DNA from: Pukyongia salina
Lineage (GTDB): Bacteria; Bacteroidota; Bacteroidia; Flavobacteriales; Flavobacteriaceae
Length of the DNA: 64,000 nucleotides
Direction of reading: 5' to 3'
Assembly: GCF_002966125.1 (NCBI RefSeq)
Contig: NZ_CP027062.1
Span: 2,418,001 to 2,482,000 of the forward strand
Positions 8,922-17,531 of this stretch are shown piece after piece. The first letter of the stretch is position 1, and every line of letters starts with the position of its first letter. The notes beneath the pieces are model-generated. The model saw nothing but the letters and a program-made list of their open reading frames with translations. It made no database searches and was not told the DNA's origin. The translations under genes were made by a program, and so were the position numbers.

Positions 8922-11423
8922 ATGAAACACACGTATTACATACACGGAATGACTTGCAGCGGATGTCGAGATCATGTAGAAGAAACACTTTCTCAGGTTG
9001 ATGGTGTTTCTAAAGTAACGGTAGATCTAACCAAAGGTGAAGCCTCCATTGAAATGGACTCGCATATTCCTATTGAAGTATTTCAAAACGCTTTAAAGGA
9101 TCTAGGCGGCAGATATAGTATTGATACACATCGCGAACATCGAGAGGATGGAGGTGCGAATAAAACAAATAAACTAGTCGATGCGGGAACAGGTACATTT
9201 TATTGTCCTATGCATTGTGAAGGGGATAAAACTTATAACAAAGCAGGTGATTGCCCTGTTTGTGGAATGGACTTGGTTGAGGAGCAAAGCCTTTCCAGTA
9301 GCAGTGTTCAACAGTGGACATGCCCTATGCATCCTGAAGTTGTGCAGGATCATGCCGGATCGTGTCCCATCTGTGGTATGGATTTGGTGCCAAAGCAACC
9401 GGATCTCTCATCTGAAGAAAAGACGTATAAAAAGCTGCTAAAAAAGTTTTGGATCGCCTCGTTCTTCACGCTACCCATTTTTCTAATTGCGATGAGTGAA
9501 ATGATTCCAAATAATCCCTTGTATGAGATCACGGAACAAAAATACTGGAATTGGATACAATTTGCCTTATCGCTTCCGGTAGTGTTCTATGCTACCTGGA
9601 TGTTTTTCGAGAGAGCGTACAGAAGTATTAAAACATGGAATCTTAACATGTTCACGCTTATAGGTATTGGAGCCGGTGTTGCCTGGATTTTCAGTGTAAT
9701 AGGCATGCTATTCCCTGAGGTGTTTCCAGACCAATTTAAAACACACAGCGGAGCTGTACATGTATATTTTGAGGCTGCAACTGTAATTCTTACACTGGTA
9801 TTGCTGGGGCAATTATTGGAAGCCCGCGCACATAGCAAAACAAATTCGGCTGTAAAAGAATTATTGAAACTTGCTCCAAATAAAGCCAGTAAGATAATAG
9901 ATGGGGAGGAAGTAGAAGTTGGAATTGACAGCATAAAGCCAAATGACATTCTAAAAGTAAAACCTGGTGATAAGATCCCTGTGGATGGTGTAATAATGGA
10001 GGGAACTACAAGTATTGACGAATCTATGATCACAGGAGAGCCAATTCCGGTAAATAAGTCTGTAAACGATAAAGTGAGTAGTGGGACAATTAATGGAAAT
10101 CAGTCCTTTTTAATGAAGGCCGAGAAGGTTGGTAGTGATACTCTGCTGTCTCAAATAATTCACATGGTAAATGATGCCAGTAGAAGTCGTGCCCCTATTC
10201 AGAATTTAGCCGATAGAGTTTCGGGTTATTTTGTTCCGGCTGTAGTGGTAATTTCAATTCTAACTTTTATAATATGGGCAATTTGGGGTCCGGAACCTTC
10301 TTATGTTTTCGCGTTGGTAAATGCTATCGCCGTTTTAATTATTGCCTGCCCATGTGCATTAGGACTAGCAACCCCAATGTCTGTGATGGTTGGGGTAGGA
10401 AAAGGGGCTCAAAATGGTGTGTTGATCAAAAATGCGGAAGCTCTCGAAAAAATGAACAAAATAGATACCCTCATTATTGATAAAACAGGCACTATAACTG
10501 AAGGAAAACCAACGGTAGAAGCCATAGGTACTTTTAGCGATGAAATTACGAAAGAGGAGGTATTGCAATATATTGTATCAATCAATACACATAGTGAACA
10601 TCCTTTGGCCGAAGCGACTGTAAAATATGGTAAGGAACGAAGGATCGAAATTTTAAAAGCTGAGGAATTCACTGCTGTTACAGGAAAAGGAGTTGATGCT
10701 ATAATAAATGGGGAAAAAGTATTTCTGGGCAATGAAAAGTTGATGGAGCATGCAGATGCAGAAATTAAAACTGAGATGATCGCTCAAGCAAAAACCTATC
10801 AAAAACAAGGTAAAACAGTTTCATTTCTAGCTATAAACAAAAGAGTTGTAGGTTTTGTGGTCATTGGTGATAAGATTAAGGAAACCAGTGCTTCGGCTAT
10901 TGGCTTATTGCAGGCTAAAGGGATAAACGTAATTATGCTCACAGGTGATAATTACCATACGGCTCAGGCTGTGGCTAAAGAACTGAACATGACAAACTTT
11001 AAGGCAAATATGTTACCCGAAGCTAAATTGAGAGAGGTGGAACATTTACAACGTGAAGGTAGGGTTGTGGCGATGGCCGGGGATGGTATAAATGATGCTC
11101 CCGCATTGGCCAAAAGTGACGTAGGAATTGCCATGGGAACAGGGACAGATGTTGCTATAAATAGTGCGATGATTACACTGGTTAAAGGGGATTTGCACGG
11201 CATTGTGAAGGCAAGGAATTTAAGTGATTCGGTTATGAAAAATATAAAGCAAAATTTATTCTTTGCCCTTATTTATAACACTTTAGGGGTTCCAATCGCA
11301 GCCGGTGTCTTATATCCGTTCTTCGGAATTTTATTATCACCAATGATTGCCGCATTGGCTATGAGTTTTAGTTCAGTTTCGGTAATAGGAAATGCCTTAC
11401 GATTAAGAACCATTAACATATAA
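8922..11423 (+). CDS. copA: Copper-exporting P1B-type ATPase CopA
   Basis: 833 residues. An N-terminal HMA domain (GMTCSGC, Cys12/Cys15) is followed by two short CPMH...CPxCGMDL metal-binding modules (about 95-117 and 134-154). The ATPase core has the phosphatase motif TGEP, the membrane metal site CPC (476-478), the phosphorylated Asp520 in DKTGT, the SEHPL nucleotide motif and GDGINDAPAL. The CPC and the late-helix motifs fit the Cu(I) type, which pumps Cu(I) from cytoplasm to periplasm. The ATG lies 76 bases after the HMA-AraC gene, a gap in which I see no clear TAnnTTTG, so read-through from upstream is likely. The double module before the core is an addition frequent in Bacteroidota. Confidence 0.93.
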   Translation: MKHTYYIHGMTCSGCRDHVEETLSQVDGVSKVTVDLTKGEASIEMDSHIPIEVFQNALKDLGGRYSIDTHREHREDGGANKTNKLVDAGTGTFYCPMHCEGDKTYNKAGDCPVCGMDLVEEQSLSSSSVQQWTCPMHPEVVQDHAGSCPICGMDLVPKQPDLSSEEKTYKKLLKKFWIASFFTLPIFLIAMSEMIPNNPLYEITEQKYWNWIQFALSLPVVFYATWMFFERAYRSIKTWNLNMFTLIGIGAGVAWIFSVIGMLFPEVFPDQFKTHSGAVHVYFEAATVILTLVLLGQLLEARAHSKTNSAVKELLKLAPNKASKIIDGEEVEVGIDSIKPNDILKVKPGDKIPVDGVIMEGTTSIDESMITGEPIPVNKSVNDKVSSGTINGNQSFLMKAEKVGSDTLLSQIIHMVNDASRSRAPIQNLADRVSGYFVPAVVVISILTFIIWAIWGPEPSYVFALVNAIAVLIIACPCALGLATPMSVMVGVGKGAQNGVLIKNAEALEKMNKIDTLIIDKTGTITEGKPTVEAIGTFSDEITKEEVLQYIVSINTHSEHPLAEATVKYGKERRIEILKAEEFTAVTGKGVDAIINGEKVFLGNEKLMEHADAEIKTEMIAQAKTYQKQGKTVSFLAINKRVVGFVVIGDKIKETSASAIGLLQAKGINVIMLTGDNYHTAQAVAKELNMTNFKANMLPEAKLREVEHLQREGRVVAMAGDGINDAPALAKSDVGIAMGTGTDVAINSAMITLVKGDLHGIVKARNLSDSVMKNIKQNLFFALIYNTLGVPIAAGVLYPFFGILLSPMIAALAMSFSSVSVIGNALRLRTINI

Positions 11424-11439
11424 TCTAAAACCAAACATT

Positions 11440-11922
11440 ATGAAAAATTCGAACCATCATTCAAACAAGGGAAATTACAGGACATTCTTTCTAATGCTAG
11501 CGTGTTCATTTATCGCTATGTACGTTACAATGTATCTCAACACCTACGCTATAGATCATGTATGGTTTAGCTTAACCCGCTTTTTTATGACATGTTTAGG
11601 TATTTCAACTATGGCAGTAATAATGTGGCTTTTTATGCGAAAAATGTATACGAATAAGAGAAAGAATATTGCCATTCTAGCTGGAAGTACTTTATTATTT
11701 GTAAGTGCTTTGGGATTAGTGCGATCACAATCGCCTATTATTGGAGATATACTATGGATGAAAGCTATGATTCCACATCATTCTATCGCTATTTTAACCA
11801 GTGAAAGAGCAGATATCAAAGATCCTGAGGTTAAACAGCTGGCGGACGATATAATTAAGGCCCAACGTAAGGAGATTGAACAAATGAAAAAAATGATTAA
11901 AAGATTAGAAAATGAAAAATAA
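11440..11922 (+). CDS. DUF305 domain membrane protein
   Basis: 160 residues with three predicted membrane helices (about 15-33, 45-65, 76-93) and a C-terminal DUF305 signature, MKAMIPHHSIAILTSERA, followed by a helical lysine/glutamate-rich tail. DUF305 proteins have a ferritin-like helical fold and are common in copper-resistance loci; the paired histidines and methionines suggest metal binding in the periplasm. The gene is 16 bases after copA and overlaps the RND adaptor gene by 11 bases, so it belongs to the same transcript. No enzymatic role is established. Confidence 0.8.
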   Translation: MKNSNHHSNKGNYRTFFLMLACSFIAMYVTMYLNTYAIDHVWFSLTRFFMTCLGISTMAVIMWLFMRKMYTNKRKNIAILAGSTLLFVSALGLVRSQSPIIGDILWMKAMIPHHSIAILTSERADIKDPEVKQLADDIIKAQRKEIEQMKKMIKRLENEK

Positions 11923-13690
11923 CAAAATAGTTACTTATGCAGGTATACTTGCAGTTGGCCTGCTGTTAGGGTGGTTATTGTTTGGTAGTGCTTCGTCAAT
12001 GAAGGAATCTACAAGCCATGATCATACAGAGGTTTCCGAAGCAAATCAAATGTGGACTTGCTCCATGCATCCTCAAATTATGCAGTCTGAACCGGGTGAT
12101 TGCCCCATTTGCGGGATGGACTTAATTCCTGCTGAAACGGGTAGTGAAAGCCTGTCAGTAAATCAATTCAGTTTATCGGAAACTGCTTTGGCTCTTGCAG
12201 ACATACAAACCACTGTTGTACAAGGGAGTTCTTTGAGAGGAAACAGTATAAAACTATCGGGAAAAATTGTCGAAAATGAAGAAGAGAATGCTGTACAGGT
12301 TAGTTATTTTTCTGGTAGAATTGAACGGCTTTACGTTAATTATACTGGAGAAGAGGTTAGTAAAGGGAAGCTGTTGGCAACTATTTATTCTCCGGAATTG
12401 ATTGCTGCTCAACAAGAACTGATCACAGCTGCTTCATTAAAAGAATCTCAACCAGCGCTATACAATGCGGTGAGAAACAAGCTTAAATTATGGAAGTTAT
12501 CCGAAAATCAAATAAATCAAATCGAGATATCCGGAAAGGTTCGCGAAAATTTTCCTGTTTATGCAACGGTTTCCGGAACGGTTTCAGAGAAGTTGGTTGA
12601 GGAAGGGGAGTCTGTAAAACAGGGGCAACCATTATTAAAGATTGCCAATTTAAACACTGTTTGGGCTAGTTTTGACGTGTATGAGAGTCAGATCAACCTT
12701 TTTGAACAGGGTCAGGAAATCGTGATTACCACCCAAGCCGATCCCAATGAGAAATACAAAGCAAAGGTATCTTTTATAGATCCAGTTCTTGACGGTAAGA
12801 CCAGAACAGTAAAATTACGGGCTGTATTGGATAACAAAAAAGATGTGTTCAAGCCAGGAATGTTTGTAGAAGGACAATTAGAAGGGAGGTCGGGCAAAGC
12901 AGAAAATCTTATTACGATACCATCTTCCGCCGTACTATGGACCGGTGAAAGATCTGTGGTTTACGTCAAGGTAAATGAGAATGAACCTGTTTTTGAAATG
13001 CGTGAAATATCGCTAGGAAACAGTGTAGGTGAAAATTACGAAGTAAAAGAAGGATTATTCAGCGGGGAAGAAATTGTCACCAATGGGGCTTTTACTGTCG
13101 ATGCGGCTGCGCAATTACAAGGTAAAAAGTCTATGATGAACAAGGAAGGCGGGAAAACATCGACGGGTCATGAAGGACATCTTGGAATGAATACTTCAAA
13201 TTCCAATTCAGAAAATTTAAATACACATGAAAGAATAAAGGTTTCATCTAATTTTCAAATGCAATTGAAGAGTGTTTTTGATGATTATATCGGCTTAAAG
13301 GATGCATTTATTTCAGAAGATTCTAAGGCGGTTAAGTTATATACCAAGGAACTTCTTAGTAGTATTGACAAGGTTGACATGAATTTATTAAAAGATGGTA
13401 CCGCACATGACCGTTGGATGGTTTTGGAGGGAAAAATAAAGTCTGCATCGAATTCAATTATTAATACTTCAAATTTATCGTCTCAAAGGAAATACTTTAA
13501 AGAATTGTCCTCACAACTTTCTTATGCTATTCAATTGTTCGGAATTAATGAGAAGGTGTACAATCTTTATTGTCCGATGGCAAATAACAACCAAGGTGCT
13601 TATTGGTTGAGTACGGAAAAGAAAATTTTAAATCCTTACTTTGGAGAGGCAATGTTGACTTGCGGAGAAGTAAAACAAATAATCGAATAA
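11912..13690 (+). CDS. cusB: RND adaptor (CusB-like) with metal-binding module and DUF3347 tail
   Basis: 592 residues. An N-terminal membrane anchor (about 9-24) is followed by a heavy-metal module (CSMHPQI...CPICGMDL, about 50-71), then the biotinyl-lipoyl/beta-barrel adaptor core (SGRIERLYV, TVSGTVSEKLVEEGESV, VSFIDPVLDGKTRTVKLR). The C-terminal ~145 residues form a DUF3347 domain ending YCPMANNNQGAYWLS...NPYFGEAMLTCG, with Cys/Met copper ligands. Adaptors bridge inner-membrane CusA and outer-membrane CusC. Here the adaptor is separated from cusAC by four genes, which is unusual. The DUF3347 tail may do the job of the small copper chaperone CusF of enterobacteria; that is inference. Confidence 0.88.
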   Translation: MKNNKIVTYAGILAVGLLLGWLLFGSASSMKESTSHDHTEVSEANQMWTCSMHPQIMQSEPGDCPICGMDLIPAETGSESLSVNQFSLSETALALADIQTTVVQGSSLRGNSIKLSGKIVENEEENAVQVSYFSGRIERLYVNYTGEEVSKGKLLATIYSPELIAAQQELITAASLKESQPALYNAVRNKLKLWKLSENQINQIEISGKVRENFPVYATVSGTVSEKLVEEGESVKQGQPLLKIANLNTVWASFDVYESQINLFEQGQEIVITTQADPNEKYKAKVSFIDPVLDGKTRTVKLRAVLDNKKDVFKPGMFVEGQLEGRSGKAENLITIPSSAVLWTGERSVVYVKVNENEPVFEMREISLGNSVGENYEVKEGLFSGEEIVTNGAFTVDAAAQLQGKKSMMNKEGGKTSTGHEGHLGMNTSNSNSENLNTHERIKVSSNFQMQLKSVFDDYIGLKDAFISEDSKAVKLYTKELLSSIDKVDMNLLKDGTAHDRWMVLEGKIKSASNSIINTSNLSSQRKYFKELSSQLSYAIQLFGINEKVYNLYCPMANNNQGAYWLSTEKKILNPYFGEAMLTCGEVKQIIE

Positions 13691-13709
13691 TTAACTAAAT
13701 ATTGAAACA

Positions 13710-13949
13710 ATGAAAAAAATTATTTTAGGTTTGGCGATCATTACGTTTATGGGAGTTTCATTAACTGCCTGTAAAAATGACACAAAGGAAGATACGAAGA
13801 CTCAAGAAATTGCGAAAGTAGAGTATCAATGCCCAATGAAATGTGAAGGTGAAAAAACCTACACAGATAAAGATGTAAAATGTCCGGTGTGCGGCATGGG
13901 ATTGAAGCAAGTGGAGCATAAGAATGATCATTCAAATCACGATAATTAA
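13710..13949 (+). CDS. Small copper-binding lipoprotein
   Basis: 79 residues. A signal peptide ends in the lipobox LTAC, so the mature protein would be membrane-anchored through Cys20. The rest is almost only one heavy-metal module, YQCPMKCEGEKTY followed by CPVCGMGL, and a His-rich tail. The same module occurs twice in CopA and once in CusB of this operon, so this is a free-standing version that may buffer or deliver Cu(I) in the periplasm. It is the last gene of the unit, 19 bases after cusB and followed by a terminator at 14008-14042. Confidence 0.78.
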   Translation: MKKIILGLAIITFMGVSLTACKNDTKEDTKTQEIAKVEYQCPMKCEGEKTYTDKDVKCPVCGMGLKQVEHKNDHSNHDN

Positions 13950-14007
13950 TTGGTTTAAATTATCGGCGGAGTGATTAGATCATCTACTAATCTGGCCATT
14001 ATGGTAG

Positions 14008-14042
14008 AAAGCCCTGTAGATTTTAAACTACGGGGCTTTTTT
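14008..14042 (+). terminator. Intrinsic terminator of the copper operon
   Basis: AAAGCCCTGTAG pairs with CTACGGGGCTTT around a short AT loop, with one G-U pair, and is followed by a T-run. It lies 59 bases after the last gene of the copper unit. Confidence 0.8.
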
Positions 14043-14491
14043 ATAATTAATTTTTGGTGATAATCATGCCCCGTGTAAATATTATATGGCCGGTATAAAA
14101 GCCTTCATGAAATCATAATATGATGACTATTGAGTACTGTAATCCATTGTGATTCAAAACCTCGTCTCTAATTACGTAAGTAGCTAATGAAACTAACAAA
14201 GTAGGACAAAACCATTTGAATGACAAGAGGTAAGCAACTGACCTCTCTGATAGATTTGTTTTTGATGCGCCTAAACAATTCGAGTTTAAAATACACCTTC
14301 AAAACTATTATCACTATTTAACGAATAGTATTTTAGGATTGAAAGTTCTGATTAGGTAAAAACATTGACGGATGAAATACTAACGAAATATAAAACACCA
14401 TCACATTTACAGGTAATTATGAAAATAATATTAATACCGTCACATATTAAATATATTCAGTATTTGCACAGGCATTGCATTAATAAATTAA
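14043..14491. other. AT-rich intergenic region between the two metal units
   Basis: About 450 bases without a convincing gene. A weak inverted repeat AGAGGT (14226-14231) / ACCTCT (14241-14246) is followed by a T-rich stretch. The DNA is visibly AT-rich. No transposase or integrase fragment could be read in any frame. Confidence 0.5.
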
Positions 14492-14499
14492 TAGCTTTG
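14492..14499 (+). promoter_or_regulatory. Candidate -7 element of the second metal unit
   Basis: TAGCTTTG matches TAnnTTTG and ends five bases before the ATG at 14505. Nearby TTG triplets exist, but none at the ideal spacing. Confidence 0.45.
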
Positions 14500-14504
14500 T
14501 AGAG

Positions 14505-14822
14505 ATGAAATTTTTGTGCTACATATTGGCAATTACAATATTTTCTTTGTCTGCAACACCTTGTTCTGATGGTCAAAATATTGAAGATCAACATCAGGAA
14601 GAGCTGAGCATAGACCATAATCATCAAGAAGATAGTGACGATTCTTGTCCCGTAACTTGCATTTGTAATTGTTGTGGTATGTCTATTACCTATGAACCTT
14701 TGGCGACTTTCGACCTAATTGACTATTACAAAATTTCTACGAAAATATTTTCTTCATATCAGTCTATATATAGATTTGATTTTCATTCCAATATTTGGCA
14801 ACCGCCACAAGTAACTAGCTAA
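14505..14822 (+). CDS. DUF6660-like small secreted Cys/His-rich protein
   Basis: 105 residues. A signal peptide (MKFLCYILAITIFSLSATPC) is followed by an acidic, His-rich stretch (HQEELSIDHNHQEDSDDSC) and a Cys cluster (CPVTCICNCCGM). The layout matches the flavobacterial family I know as DUF6660, which usually precedes a TonB-dependent receptor, as here, 49 bases upstream. The Cys/His content and the Fur regulator and metal ATPase downstream suggest periplasmic metal capture. The function is unproven. Confidence 0.65.
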   Translation: MKFLCYILAITIFSLSATPCSDGQNIEDQHQEELSIDHNHQEDSDDSCPVTCICNCCGMSITYEPLATFDLIDYYKISTKIFSSYQSIYRFDFHSNIWQPPQVTS

Positions 14823-14871
14823 AACAATATGATTTTAGATCAATTTTTTAGTTAATTACAATTTTATTTCA

Positions 14872-17058
14872 ATGAATAAATACATATTGAGCATAAAGCT
14901 CATTTTAATACTTTGTCTATCAATAGAGGCACAAACATCCGATATTCAAATAAAAGTGGTTACAGGGGCAGAAAACGAGCCTTTAATTGGTGCTACGGTT
15001 TACTTTGAGGCATTAGAAAAAGGAGCAGTAACAAATTTCGATGGGATTGCAGAGTTTACGGTAATACCGAATGGTCAACATCAAATAATAATTTCATTTT
15101 TAGGATTTGAAACATTAGAAACAACGATTCAAGTCCCGGACGAAACAGATTTGACGTTTAAACTTAAAGAAGGTGGGAATCAATTAGATGCTGTGGTATT
15201 ACAGTCCACGAGAAGTACAAGAACGGTGAAAAGGATACCAACACGGATTGAGTTTATAGGTGCAGAAGAATTAGGAGAAAAAGCAATAATGAATCCTTCT
15301 AATATTTCTATGGTACTTCGTGAAAGTACCGGAATACAAATGCAACAAACCTCATTAAGCAGTGGTAGTACGAATATTCGGATTCAAGGATTAGATGGAA
15401 GATATACACAGTTATTGAGAGATGGATTTCCTCTGTATGGAGGCTTTTCAAGTGGATTAAGCATACTACAAATTCCACCTTTAGACCTTAATCAGTTTGA
15501 AATAATAAAAGGAAGTTCATCTACATTGTATGGTGGAGGTGCTATTGCAGGATTAGTAAATATGGTATCTAAAACACCTGATGAAGAACCTGCTTTAGAC
15601 ATCATGCTTACGCAGACCCATGCATTAGGAAGTACAGCTAATATCTTTTACAGCGAACGAAATGAAAAGTTTGGTGTTTCACTCTATGGCTCTGGTCACT
15701 ATCAAAAAGCATTTGACCCAGAAGATGATGGCTTTAGTAATCTACCAAAAACAACATCAATTTCTTTCAATCCTAAACTGTTTTATTATCCATCTGAGGA
15801 TACTACAGTTTGGTTTGGATTAAACGGAACGTATGATGATAGAATCGGTGGAGATATTACCAAAATTGAAAGTGGGGAAGATGGTATTCATCAATATACT
15901 GAAGAAAACATTTCAAAACGCATAAGTAGTCAATTGGTGTATCAAACTCAATTAGATTCTGTTAGCTCATTAGAATTTAAAAATAGTGTCTCTTTTTTTG
16001 ATAGGGATTTAAATGTTCCAGATTTTAATTTTGATGGTCAGCAAACAAACACTTTTACTGAAATTACATATAATAAAGCATCGGAAAAAACAGATTGGAT
16101 AATTGGAGCTAATCTATATACATCAAACTTTGATGAAAATGATAATGCACCACTACAACGTGACCAAAAAGACGTAACCTTCGGTGCTTTTGCAAATAAT
16201 ATCTACGATATTTCAGATAATTGGATATTAGAAACAGGGCTAAGAGCAGATTATAATAACGATTTCGGTTTCTTTCCTCTACCAAGAATTTCATTACTAT
16301 ATAAAAATAGTAGTGGATTTTCAAGTAGAATTGGTGGAGGTTTAGGGTATAAGATTCCGGATATTTTTACTGAAGAAGCTGAGTACATCAATTTTGAAAA
16401 TGTACTTGCAATAGATAAATCTACAGTAGATGCAGAACGTTCTTATGGTGTTAATTTCGATGTAAATTATCAAATCCGTTTATCTGATGAGATTGGTTTT
16501 TCTGTGAATCAATTATTCTATGTTACTGCTATTAATGATGGATTGCTTTTAAATTCAACAGATAACGAATTATTTCAGTTTGAAAATGCACCAGATGAAA
16601 TCTTTAGTAAAGGAGCAGAGACAAATATAAAATTTACATATAGAGACTTTAGATGGTTTTTAAACTATGCCCTTATTGATACCAAACTAAATTATTTACC
16701 TGGTAATCCTCAAAAACCATTAACAGCGAAGCATAACGCAGGTAGCGTTTTAATGTACGAATCGGACAAATGGCGAATTGGTTATGAAACCTATTATACA
16801 GGAAAACAATTTTTATCCAATGGAACCGAAACGACAGACTTTGTAACTATGGGTTTGTTGGTTATGCGTAACTTTAAATTAGGTAGTGTATTTGTGAACT
16901 TTGAAAATTTTACAGATAGAAGACAAAGCAGGTTTTCACCTTTGGTTTTACCACCACACGAGAATCCTGTATTTCCAGAGATTTATGCTCCTACAGATGG
17001 CTTTATATTTAGTGTAGGACTTATTATCAAACCTTTCGGAAACGGAGACCACGATTAA
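14872..17058 (+). CDS. TonB-dependent outer-membrane receptor
   Basis: 728 residues. A signal peptide is followed by a carboxypeptidase-regulatory-like beta domain (about 24-105, EPLIGATVYFEALEKGAVTN), a plug domain with NIRIQGLDGRYTQLLRDGFP and SSSTLYGGGAIAGLVNM, and a long beta-barrel that ends in a family-typical aromatic stretch. Such receptors take up metal complexes or cofactors across the outer membrane using TonB energy. It lies between a His/Cys-rich secreted protein and a Fur-family regulator, so a metal ligand is likely; the length matches the smaller siderophore/metal receptors. The DNA is AT-rich compared with genes after 20 kb. Confidence 0.88.
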   Translation: MNKYILSIKLILILCLSIEAQTSDIQIKVVTGAENEPLIGATVYFEALEKGAVTNFDGIAEFTVIPNGQHQIIISFLGFETLETTIQVPDETDLTFKLKEGGNQLDAVVLQSTRSTRTVKRIPTRIEFIGAEELGEKAIMNPSNISMVLRESTGIQMQQTSLSSGSTNIRIQGLDGRYTQLLRDGFPLYGGFSSGLSILQIPPLDLNQFEIIKGSSSTLYGGGAIAGLVNMVSKTPDEEPALDIMLTQTHALGSTANIFYSERNEKFGVSLYGSGHYQKAFDPEDDGFSNLPKTTSISFNPKLFYYPSEDTTVWFGLNGTYDDRIGGDITKIESGEDGIHQYTEENISKRISSQLVYQTQLDSVSSLEFKNSVSFFDRDLNVPDFNFDGQQTNTFTEITYNKASEKTDWIIGANLYTSNFDENDNAPLQRDQKDVTFGAFANNIYDISDNWILETGLRADYNNDFGFFPLPRISLLYKNSSGFSSRIGGGLGYKIPDIFTEEAEYINFENVLAIDKSTVDAERSYGVNFDVNYQIRLSDEIGFSVNQLFYVTAINDGLLLNSTDNELFQFENAPDEIFSKGAETNIKFTYRDFRWFLNYALIDTKLNYLPGNPQKPLTAKHNAGSVLMYESDKWRIGYETYYTGKQFLSNGTETTDFVTMGLLVMRNFKLGSVFVNFENFTDRRQSRFSPLVLPPHENPVFPEIYAPTDGFIFSVGLIIKPFGNGDHD

Positions 17059-17060
17059 TT

Positions 17061-17474
17061 ATGGAAACAATCGAACAATTATTAGAGTCAAAAGTTATAC
17101 GTGTTACCGCAATGCGCTTGTTGATATACAAGTTTCTTGCTGAAAAAGAAACTGCAGTAACATTGAGTGATATTGAAAATGCGTTTGAAAAAGCAGATAG
17201 AACTACCTTATATAGAACGATCAAAACTTTTGAAGATAAAGGAATCGTTCATCAAATAGATGATGGCACAGGAGTTACCAAATATGCATTATGTGAAGAG
17301 AGTTGCAATTGTGAAATTGAAACTGATTTACACCTCCATTTCCATTGCACTAATTGTAGCGAGACCATTTGCTTAACAGAGCATAAAATCCCTCAAATAA
17401 AAGTGCCGGAAGGATTCGTTTCTGAGAATGTGAACTTGGTAGTAAAAGGTATTTGCGATAAATGTAGCGGTTAA
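17061..17474 (+). CDS. Fur-family metal-dependent transcriptional regulator
   Basis: 137 residues, two bases after the receptor gene. The N-terminal half is a winged helix (TAMRLLIYKFLAEKE, DRTTLYRTIKTFEDKGIVHQ). The C-terminal half has the Fur-type metal site HLHFHC followed by CxxC (TNCSE) and a terminal CDKC, the four-cysteine structural zinc arrangement. The sequence alone does not settle whether it is Fur, Zur or PerR; with a Zn/Cd-type ATPase as the next gene, a zinc-responsive role is favoured. It probably controls its own unit. Confidence 0.88.
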   Translation: METIEQLLESKVIRVTAMRLLIYKFLAEKETAVTLSDIENAFEKADRTTLYRTIKTFEDKGIVHQIDDGTGVTKYALCEESCNCEIETDLHLHFHCTNCSETICLTEHKIPQIKVPEGFVSENVNLVVKGICDKCSG

Positions 17475-17531
17475 TAATGCACTTCCATTGCACAGCTTAT
17501 TGTTGGATCTTTGGATGGTATAAAATTTATT

